Origin: Salminus brasiliensis
Lineage: Eukaryota; Chordata; Actinopteri; Characiformes; Bryconidae
Reading direction: 5' to 3'
DNA: 64,000 nucleotides
Assembly (NCBI RefSeq): GCF_030463535.1
Contig: NC_132896.1
Coordinates: 24,551,709-24,615,708 of the forward strand
How positions within the stretch are numbered: the first letter of the stretch is position 1; the number at the start of each line of letters is the position of its first letter. Under the pieces are notes generated by a model that worked only from the letters and a program-made list of their open reading frames with translations, ran no database searches and had not been told where the DNA came from. Made by a program: the position numbers and the translations under genes. Shown one piece after another: positions 50,345 to 64,000 of this stretch.

Positions 50345-52500
50345 GCAGGCTGTCCACTGCAGCACTGTGCTTGTAATGTTGGAATTATGCTTTAAAGCAG
50401 ACATTTTGAGCTGAGCAAAACAAAAGCCCTATCTTTAAATTACTTCATGTTATTGGTATCAATTTTCGTGTGAAAAATTTCAGTATACAATCATAAAAAC
50501 TATATATTATAACATTAACTTACAGTTACTAACTAAAAAGTATTTTAGGGGTTATGTTTAATATTTCTATAATTATGTGAACACAAAATTACTAAAATGC
50601 TAAATGCTAAATTATATACTGTATATACATATTTTTCTGCCTTAAGATTTTATCTCCTCTTTTGAAATCCAGTTTTGAGAATAATTTTAAGTGCTTTGTG
50701 TATTTTAGCTACAATAGATGTTTCTCAAGGACAACTCTTAGAAAGATATTAATGAATGAGGATAACTGATTCCTGAACACTAAAAAACCAAAAAAACTGC
50801 ATTTTGTGTGTTTTGACTGTGTCTCACTAGCATGTTAAAAACGTTTTGGGCCTCTTCATACTTTCCAAGACACCTATGGCGATTAAGGCAATAAGACTTA
50901 TAAATGACATCCACAAGACTAGACATAAACACAAATTATTGCTTAGGTTTAGATTTAGAGGTGCTTGTCTCCTTCTGTAAAAAGCAGTACAGACATTCCT
51001 AATCATTCAGTCGTTTTCCAAGAGTAGCGTTGCATAGCTGCAGCAGCTAAAAACCAACTGGGCACTGACACTTACAGCAGGCCAAGCTGTGAATTACACA
51101 TTATAACAATATCTGAAATTCCAGTAAATGACCAATTTGGTTTAGATTGGACCCTGACATTAGGCTACACTCTCTAAAATTATAATAATAATTTATCTTG
51201 GTCAACAGTATGGAAGTGTGTAATTTGCACTATTCAAATCTGTTATTTTCTTTAAGCTTCATTATGAACACACAGGATCGTTTTATATGATGATAGAGGG
51301 CGTTTTGGTTAGAAAGCACACAACCCTTCTCTCTTGGGATAAATAGAATGATTGTTTAGAGTCATCAGGGAAGCAGTTGCTTGAATGAGCAAACAAAACT
51401 GGACTGTTCCTGATGTCTGAGTAGTCTACCCTTGAATGCAATCCCACTTTGTGGTTTTAAATGAAAAATCAATTGTTTACATTGCAATCAGCAGATGGTG
51501 CACTTTGACAAGCCTTGTGTATCAAAAATGCTCTATTGGCAGCAAACCACAGCACTTTTCTTTCATTCAAAGAAAATGTGTATTGTGTATGTATATTTAC
51601 ATGTAAAATATTCTGTCATTAGGTTACTGCTTGTTCTCCCCTCAGGTATCTTGCCATTACCAAGGCAAGCCAGGTCTAGTGAAAGAGTAGCTAATATCTC
51701 ATAAATAGCCAACTGTAGCTTTATTTCAGATGGCATGGCTTTATAATTTATTCTCAGTAGAGAACTGGCTTAATTTTTTCAATATTATTTTTGATAGATA
51801 TTGTTTTTATGTTTATTGTAATTTCATGGGCTTACTGTCGTGTACATTAGAATACTTTGGCAACATTTTTACAAATTAATAAAAATAAAAACTTCTCTAT
51901 ATTTTAGTTTGGTAAACTGTTTCACTTTTAGCTGCTATAATAATGTGTAGTTCAATGGTTGAGACCGTTAACACCGGACTCTTATTTTGAAATACATGTT
52001 GACTGAAACATTGGAATGGGTGAATTCAATTTGGGGAGAAAACAACCTTCCTTCACTTCCCATAGGATAAAATAAGCCAGACTATAAGTTCACGATCGAT
52101 TTTTTTCTTAAAAACAACATTACAAAACACAAATAATAAAGCAGGTTCACAAGTAACATTTAATGGGCAAATTTGACGTAAAATATAAAATTATGTAAAA
52201 ATATTTTAAAAGGTGTGCATGGGCAAAAGGGGATGTGGTGGGGTGAGGGTTCACAAAAAAAAAATTGACTATAAATGATTGAGATTCCTATTTTTTTTAA
52301 ATATTTTTATAGGGTTATATGGCCTTAATGTTTTTGTTGTGTTTTTAGCATAAACATGACTTTTGTTAAATCTGGATATTAATTAAAGTTGCCCTAGGAT
52401 GGAAAACTGTAAAACTTTTCTTGACCACATTTTTTCCTCTCCTCTGTGGTATTGTGTACATTATTTTCAGATATTTACGTTCTGGTATTTTTTGCATTAA
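50345..52500. other. Intergenic upstream of itm2a
   Basis: AT-rich, no gene recognised. Distal upstream region of itm2a. Confidence 0.4.
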
Positions 52501-52791
52501 AAAGGTGCTTTATGTTCCGTCGCTGTGTAGGGGCTAGGGGAAGTGAACAAGGGCGCCTGGTTGTTGATTTAGACTCGCCCACAGCGGTGCCTTAGCGCTC
52601 CTTATATGGCAAACACGAACCGGAACCCGATCCCATGGAATTGCAAACAAAAGTGCGTCACTCAGCGGAGAGAGACCATCGATAGACGGTGTTTTAGTAT
52701 CGTAGGTAGAAGCGACATCTCGAAGAGTGGGGAAAACATCTTCGCCTCATTTCTAGCTATAGCTATATCAAGACGCCTTTTATCTCCCGCC
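52500..52791 (+). promoter_or_regulatory. itm2a promoter and 5' UTR region
   Basis: GC content and CpG frequency rise before the itm2a ATG (GGGCGCCTGG, CTCGCCCACAGCGG). A perfect CArG box lies at 52600-52609. No other TATA-like sequence is nearby, so CTTATATGG may double as the TATA element. The 5' UTR probably starts near 52630. Confidence 0.55.
52600..52609 (+). promoter_or_regulatory. CArG box (SRF/MEF2-type site)
   Basis: CCTTATATGG fits the CC(A/T)6GG consensus exactly, 183 bases before the itm2a ATG. SRF binds such sites in muscle and immediate-early genes. Its position would also suit a TATA element, so function is inferred only. Confidence 0.5.
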
Positions 52792-57477
<4,686 letters not shown>

Positions 57478-59265
57478 GTGAGCAGGAAGTCAGGAGGGGA
57501 CAGACACGACGACGGGGGAGTCTCCTCCCCCTCCCCCCAGCATTACAGGGGAGGGTGAGGTGAGGTGAAATGAGCTGAGAGAGGGAGGGACGGAGGGAGA
57601 GCTGAGAGGAAAGGGCCTGTCTTCCAACTCCTGCTGTAGAGCTTAGCTTAGAGTGGTGTTTTGTATTACCGAGCACAAGCAGACTCTTCTCTTCTCCTTC
57701 TTAGGGCCTAGTGATGTAGATCTCCTAGAGCATTTCATGTGATTTCTTACAGCTTTGCCACCATACACTATGATTCCCATAGTTTTTTTCAGTGCATTGG
57801 TTTGGTTTTATGTTTCCTGTACTAGTCAGCCTCTATTTGTGAATGAAGGTTTGTGTTCTATCCTAAATATCTTGTGCCAGACATTTCGACCTTAATGCAT
57901 TTTGACCTTGATTAATGCAGAAGTGAGTATTACTACTGAAGCACACAGTGACAAGCCTGTCAGTCTAGCGTGTATGTTACTCCCGAAATGTCCTTTCCTG
58001 CTTTTAATCACCACTCAGTGTACAAGTACGCCTGTGATGTCTAGCACACTGATGAGGCATAGGCTTTTTTAAACCATTCCTTTGGTGTTCAATTGTATTT
58101 AAGTAACTGAACATATCCTGTCACTTCAGCATGTCTGTTGGTCTTACAGGGTCGGAGGTACTGTATGTAGCATTTGCTTATGAAACCTGTTCTCAGAAAG
58201 CCTGTTTTCCTGCTGAGATATATACGGTTCAAACCGCCAACAGACATGAGTTCTTGAGGGCCAAATTTTGGCTTAATAAATTTGTATGAACCAAACTATG
58301 TCACTATGACACTTTACGATTTAGAGCGTTTAGAGGTTCAGACTGTAGGCAGTTTCCTGGCCTGACGATGTGAAGAAACGTATGAAGTTCTTAGCTCAGC
58401 AGTACGGGGGGGGTTTCTTAGCGGTTTCGGATGCAGAGCGGTCTAGCCTGGCCGTCTCTGTCTGGTTCCCTCGGTCTCCTCTCATCTTGTGAGCTCCAGC
58501 TTGTGGCTTGTCTGTCACTGGCTGCCTCACGTCTTTACCCCCTAGCTCTTTAACGCTGCTGAGACCAGTGGTGTGTTAACAATCACTCTACTGATCAGCT
58601 AATTGTTCGTTCCTTCTTAATTTTTGAGAAGGGCTTATTGATGTGTCACTCATCCTGCAGCAACAGGATGCTGCAATGCGATGTAAACGTCAGAACTAAT
58701 CTACCAGCAGGTTTATTTTCTGAATTTTGTTTCCTAATGGTGTGGTGAGGTTTCAAAAGCCCTGACTTCTCTAATTACTTTTAGAGCAAGGTTTTGGACT
58801 GAAGAGCATATTTGGCCTCAATCAAGAACCTTGATTGGCAGCTGGCACACAGACAGGTCTTGCTGAATATCTCTGGTTGCAGTTCAGTGTAAACATGCAT
58901 TTGCTCAGTATTACTGTAAATATCCCTGAAGCCGCTGCACCTGCCTCTTCCACATGGGTTTTCCCTTGTAACATTTGGTTAACTCTAGTGAAATCCCACA
59001 GGGCACCATGTTTCTTTGTTGTTTTTGGAATCTCCTGCATTGTGAAAAAAAGGGAAATGAGGATAGTGGAAAGCTTAGGAGTTTGACCGCTGCTCAAAGA
59101 ATGACAATCAAAACTGGAGCCTGTGGGCGTCTTTCTGTTTTGTTACAATGCGGAACAGGCCTGAAAGATGCTGGACCGTAGTAAAGAACGATGAACTACT
59201 GTTGTGTTAAATTGCTGACTGAAACTGACTTTGTGCATCGTCAAAATAAAACTGCTTTTCTTTAA
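57478..59265 (+). other. itm2a 3' UTR (putative)
   Basis: About 1.8 kb between the stop and the AATAAA at 59245. The first part (57480-57610) is purine-rich with GGGGAG and GAGGGAGGG words; the rest is unique and lacks recognised transposons, as expected for a long 3' UTR. Another AATAAA at 58273-58278 could give a shorter form. Confidence 0.6.
59245..59250 (+). terminator. Poly(A) signal, itm2a
   Basis: AATAAA followed by a T-rich tract (CTTTTCTTTAATTAAAACAG, then GTTTTTATTTTTTCC), a good match for a cleavage and polyadenylation site. Confidence 0.55.
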
Positions 59266-59569
59266 TTAAAACAGCCTCTTTTTGTTTTTATTTTTTCCTT
59301 GTCTGCTGCTGTAATCACAGCATAATGTTTCTGCTAAATAATTGTAGAAGTGTTTATGCAAGATTAGTTCATGGTTTGTATTTACAATCATGAACATTTT
59401 TGCAAGCAAAAAAAAATGTAGTTACCCCCAAGTCTAGTAAATTGATTTGAGTGCAGATATTTAGTTTGAGCCACAAGAGGTTTGTTTAGAAATGTTTACA
59501 TGTAAATTTGAGAAGATTGTCTGTGTCAAAAGTGGCAAATTTGCTCTTCACCCCAAGTAGAACAAAATA

Positions 59570-59905
59570 TACACTCCATGTCCAAATGTTTGTGGACACC
59601 CCTTCTAAAGAATGAATTCAACTACTTAGTTACACCCATTGCTGTCAGATGTGCAAGTGCAAATGCACATGCACAGCACTTTTCGAGTCCCTGTATCAGG
59701 GTATTGCCAGTGAAATGGGGCTCTCTGGAGCAGATAAACATGAGCCTATGGACCCTTATTGAGCTGTGGTGCAGTTGAACTGTGTTCTCTGGAGTAATGG
59801 CTCCCACTACTTTTGTGATGAGGTTGGGTGGTAATCGTCAAACCTTTGCATTAACGCATTTGTCTCTGAATGCAATTAAATCCATACAGCGTTGCTCCAA
59901 AACCT
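59570..59905. mobile_element. Degenerate fish DNA transposon fragment
   Basis: TATACACTCCATGTCCAAAT, TTTGTGGACACCCCTTCTAA, CTCTGGAGCAGATAAACATG and GAGCTGTGGTGCAGTTGAAC match an abundant fish element starting 'tatatggacaaaagtattgggacaccccttctaatgaa'. No intact frame; superfamily unresolved. Confidence 0.62.
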
Positions 59906-59933
59906 AGTAGTCTCTTTACTGTGGAGTAGATGG

Positions 59934-60245
59934 TTACTCCAACAACAGCAGGATAAGAAAAGGAAAATAAAACAAATATTTCAGACGAAACCATGACTGT
60001 GCTGGTGTTCCAATATAAATGTCCATAAAGTGTGTCGCTGTAGTGCAGCCATAACCGCTCTGACCTGTCGAGACTTGAACTCCAGACGGCATAGCCAAGT
60101 GAACTTTTTCAGCAATTTGTGCTGCAGTAGTTCTTCGTTCCCCACGCACTTTACTGAGCCTTGGACGTGTGTGACCCTGCTGCTGGTTTACCAGTTGTCC
60201 TTCCTTGGAGCAGCACCTTTGGTAGGTAGTACCTCTTGCTTTATC
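59934..60245 (-). mobile_element. Tc1-like transposase fragment, minus strand
   Basis: On the minus strand the part 60060-60150 reads RGERRTTAAQIAEKV, matching the N-terminal DNA-binding (paired-like helix-turn-helix) region of fish Tc1-like transposases. The flanking words AAAGGTGCTGCTCCAAGGAA and CCAGCAGCAGGGTCACACAC continue the match upstream. Interrupted and inactive. Same family as 44115-44192 and 48296-48356. Confidence 0.68.
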
Positions 60246-60259
60246 TCACACACTTACAC

Positions 60260-60604
60260 TTAACATCTAATTTGTGTCAGGAAAAAAAATGTAAATATCT
60301 GAAAAGGCCTACCATAATAAAAATCAAACATTTATATATTGCCATGGTGACACTGCTGTCTCTGAATGACTCACACTTCTGATCAGCAGAGTGTTTTCCA
60401 AATATAAGAGCAGGATGTTCTGTAACAGTGTATTAAAAAAAAGTAAACCTGGTCTTTAGTCGCCAGCAGCTGTGAGCAAGTTAAGCATATTCAAAAGCTG
60501 CATTTTCTGCTGTTCTCCACCCTGAGGAGCGTTTTTAAAATCTCAGTTTGTGTAGACGGCTGAAACATGAGATACTGTATATTTAGATATATATAGAATA
60601 TATA

Positions 60605-60644
<40 letters not shown>

Positions 60645-63500
60645 TATATAGAAACTGTATATTGGCATGTCTAGCTCTCACTGCAATCTTCTATTACAGC
60701 CACCAGAGGGTAGGTAAACAATATGGGTGTGAATTCTGTGGCTTACAGGCTGCTCAATCATCAAGGAAACACAGTATCTTTGATATGAAGCACTAAAAGC
60801 TGTTCAGCTGCTAGCTGTGCTCCCTTTTCTTTGATAAGGTCACAAATATACAGATAAGATTGCAATGAGAATATAAAAAGATGGCCAAAATGTAATTCTT
60901 CCACTTTTCTGGTTATAACTTGAAGCTGAGTGAATTTACTAAGTCTGTAAGACATCGTACACTTAGTGCTGCGCTTCTAATTCTGGTATTGATGTCTCCA
61001 GAAAGCTTTGCCGTTGGTTTTGCAGAGTGCAGTATGCAGGAGTGCAGCCAGCACGCTCATGGTGTGTTCTGGCGGGAGCGTGCTGATGGTGGTTATGTGG
61101 CAATAACTTTTCATGACAAGGCCACTCCAGGACGTAGGCTTTTCTCTGAAGGCTGGCCAGCACTTTCTTGTTAATAGACTTCATGCAGAGCCCTTATTGC
61201 TCTGATTTCGTATGGGCCGTGCCAAAGCACTTGCCTCAACAGCAGAGTGAGGCTAGTAGAATGTTATACCTGGGTCTCACACTAGAACCTGAGCAACAGT
61301 AGTGCAATAAATAAATGAATAAAAATAGATATGAATAAAATAGATATTTATATTATATTTATATTTATTAAATATATTAAATTATTAAATTATTTATATA
61401 TATTTATATGATATTGATAAAAATATATTAAAAATATATATAATTTGTTTTCTTTCTTTTTTTCCATTTATCTCCTTCAATTCATGTACAGACTCAAACA
61501 CACTGAGACAAACAGAGATAAAAGCTTTAGATGCCCAGAGGGTTTCTTTATCTTACTCTGAACCCACCACAATGAATCATATAAGTGGTTTCTGTTCTCA
61601 TACTAATTCTGCAAACTATCAGTGGTATAGCTCCTGGTATTAACAAAAGCCAAAAGACGTGAAGCTTAATTAGTGCTAATCTTGATACAGCACAGCAGGG
61701 GAGAATGGGGCACGTACTTACACTAGGTAAAATGCAACATTTTTAAGTTAAGAATGTGCTTTTGGTCATTGTCACATATTCTTATTGCAGTATTATCTGT
61801 GAATGTTCACAGCAGATCCTTCTCCAAATTCACCCTGAATACCTATACTGAGTTTTATTTATTTATGAGTATTTCTGGATCAGGCCAAGCCAATGTGTAA
61901 GACGCATTCAAAACTTCACTTCAGCGAGTGGTGTGAGACACATTTGAGCTATGTTATAGCAGTGTAAAGCCTTCGACAACTACAACTCCTGCCCATGCAG
62001 TACAAAAATATTTCAGTCATTTTCCCATTAGCATAGACTGCCGAAGCTGTTGGCTTCCCCTAGGTTTGAAGAAATGGATTTGCATATTTTGTCCCGCACA
62101 GAAATGGGATTTCAGTCTGACTAACCAGAGATGCATTTGACTACCTAGTGAAAAGGCATGTGATTAAAATCTGATCAGGATACAACCCAGATACTAGTCA
62201 AGTGAATTGACCATGTGTAAACAAGATCTTTAAGCCTCCCAGTAAATTAGCTTCTATAATCTATACTGCTCTGGATAAATGTAAAAAGGTATAAGCAGTG
62301 TAAGCAGAGATGAATCTACTCTAGCATAAATGTACTATAGATAACATACAATATATTCCTATGTTGGCTCTTTTACTTTGTGCTCAAAGAAATAATCTGC
62401 CAGTGTCTAACACAGCCTCTTTTCTGTAATCACATTTATTTCAGTGCAGGTATTTTTCTGCTTTTGATTGGGTCAAATAACACTTTTTTTTTTTTTTTTT
62501 ATTGAAGTGCTTGTGTTTGTGTTGTTTAATTAGACATTTTACTATCTGTTACAACTACCCTACTTTTACAGTAAAGCCTGCCTGTGTGGTAAGTTGTGAA
62601 CATTTAATCCACTTTCACCTGAATTGTTCATAAACAGTAGGTGTTGGAAACTAGTTTTTCTTTTTATTTGTTGCTGAGATGTGTGTGTTGCTTGTGTAAA
62701 AATATCATTCATCTTGATAAATTCATCTTGAAATCATTTATCAAAAAAGAAAATATTTTAGCATGTGTCTCAATCTCTCTCAGTTTCAGAAGTGTGAGAA
62801 GTTTGTTGCTTTTTAAAGGCTCTGTATATGATTTCAATTCAGCATACTTTGTGTTAAATTCAGCAAACATTTCCTCACGATTTGCTAGCTCTCAGGTCTG
62901 TTGACATGCTGGAAAAAAATCCTGGTCAATCCTGGCTCTGTAAATGGAAACACAACGCTTGTGTACACTGCCTTTAAAGCAAGATGGTTCAGCATGAACA
63001 CTTTCATTGGGGATTGTACGGTTCATTTACATATTTGACTATATGATATCTCTTTTAAAGCCTGTGGTCGAAATGCGTGTGAAAGGATTACAAGACTGAA
63101 GTTTGGTATTTGGTGTCTTTTACGTTATTGCATGCTGTTGGTCACGTCAGACGTCAGCCACTCCCAAGCTCTGGACAAATGTCAGTTCCCAGACAATTAC
63201 TTGTAAATGTATAGTAAATTTATAGTAAATGTATGCAAAGCATCAATAATTGAAATGCAGTTGCAGTTGGAGTACTGTGCTCAGGCAGCTAAGCAAACAG
63301 AATTACAAGACTATTTATCTGGGCAGTAAGTGTGTTTTTGCATGTAAAACACTTCAGAACTTTACAGTAAATGCAAACACACATTAATGCAGAAAAAATG
63401 TTAAGATGTTATTTTAAAATGGTCATTATCTTCTTAAATAATTTAGTTAGAAGTACTAAGGTTTGGTTAATTAACACTTAATTAAACACTGTTTTTTATT
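60260..63500. other. Intergenic, AT-rich
   Basis: No recognised gene. (TA)n at 60605-60637, an A/T-only low-complexity stretch at 61305-61445 and a T-tract at 62483-62501. The 84-codon plus-strand frame at 60920-61174 has a hydrophobic stretch near its N-terminus but no recognised homology. Confidence 0.4.
60605..60637. repeat. (TA)n microsatellite
   Basis: About 16 TA units flanked by AGATATATAT variants. Confidence 0.95.
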
Positions 63501-63511
63501 TTTTTTATCAG

Positions 63512-63571
63512 GTAAAGGATGACTATATGCTCACTGTGAATAAAGCTGATCTGCAACCAGGAGAGATTTAG
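63512..63571 (+). CDS. Exon-like segment, possible terminal exon (hypothetical)
   Basis: Preceded by a strong pyrimidine tract and acceptor (TTTTTTATTTTTTTTATCAG). If read in phase 0 it gives VKDDYMLTVNKADLQPGEI then TAG. The 3' flank is AT-rich like a UTR. No upstream exons were recognised and I cannot name a family, so chance is a real alternative. Confidence 0.2.
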   Translation, partial: VKDDYMLTVNKADLQPGEI

Positions 63572-64000
63572 AGATGGTTAGGCAAATACATTGACATGCA
63601 TACATACAAATCACTGCTTAATGGCGTGTTGCAAGTTGAATTTATTCTAAGATTCATCCTAGTGTTTGTTTTTCTAAACAAATGCAAAATAGGTGCCTCA
63701 GTACTTTGCAGAGAACTGTATGTTTTGGGTGTTATTCATTTTTAGGCTTTGGTTTGTTTTAATAGTACCTCAGCAATTCTCCAAATTCTCTTAGCAGTTA
63801 CAGTTTTTAGAAGTGACATTTCTGAAGTATAACATTCCTAACTGACTGACATTTGTGTGCAACATTTTTGTTGTACCAATACTTTTATTTATTTCTTTGA
63901 ACAGTGTTGAGACCCTTTTATGAGACACATTTGCATGCTACACTCTTGTTTTGCAATGAATTGCAACACCTGCCCATTTCACTTTCTTCAGAAATAGTGC
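63572..64000. other. AT-rich sequence to window end
   Basis: Nothing recognised. It could be the 3' UTR of the putative terminal exon before it, or ordinary intergenic DNA. Confidence 0.3.

Noticed and set aside
60920..61174. An 84-codon frame with a hydrophobic N-terminal stretch
   Set aside because: It superficially resembles a secreted peptide, but there is no recognised family, promoter or poly(A) signal, and one such frame in 64 kb is expected by chance.

Overview
This is vertebrate nuclear DNA, almost certainly from a teleost fish. Genes are split by GT-AG introns, gene density is low, and microsatellites and degraded transposons are frequent. Several repeats resemble families I know from ostariophysan fishes (Tc1-like elements, a DANA/HE1-like SINE, L2/Rex-type LINE 3' ends, GGTTCTT-type MITEs), so a characin, catfish, knifefish or relative is my best guess. 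The species itself cannot be read from the sequence.

Three protein-coding genes are well supported, and every exon joins in frame. (1) chmp1b (+, 854-4683, seven visible coding exons; the first exon with the start codon lies left of the window) encodes an ESCRT-III subunit. (2) tbx22 (-, 18333 down to 12861, eight coding exons, 507 codons) encodes a T-box transcription factor of palate and craniofacial mesenchyme. (3) itm2a (+, 52792-57477, six coding exons, 249 codons) encodes a type II membrane BRICHOS protein. tbx22 and itm2a are divergently arranged and separated by about 34 kb. As I recall, the same pair is divergent on human Xq21.1, so this is conserved microsynteny and the gap may hold shared regulatory DNA. 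The genes belong to unrelated pathways; what links them is location and possibly regulation, not a metabolic unit.

Layout: 1-5840 chmp1b with its 3' UTR; 5840-12860 intergenic; 12861-18333 tbx22; 18334-18780 tbx22 upstream region with four CCAAT boxes and a 13-bp inverted repeat; 19009-19543 GATA/GACA satellite; 19544-52590 gene-poor interval with transposon debris, possible regulatory elements and two unexplained exon-like segments on the minus strand (25415-25281 and 24852-24760); 52592-57477 itm2a, then its 3' UTR to about 59270; 59270-64000 transposon fragments, AT-rich DNA and one exon-like segment at 63512-63571.

The most interesting points are: a multi-exon chmp1b beside tbx22-itm2a, which may be the ancestral locus that mammals replaced with a retrogene; a (TG)n tract in place of a normal polypyrimidine tract just before the in-frame transmembrane exon of itm2a; the unassigned phase-compatible minus-strand exon pair in the tbx22-itm2a interval; the inverted repeat in the tbx22 promoter; and a compact TA-flanked MITE. 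No bacterial-type operons, CRISPR arrays, rRNA, confident tRNA genes or viral genes were seen.
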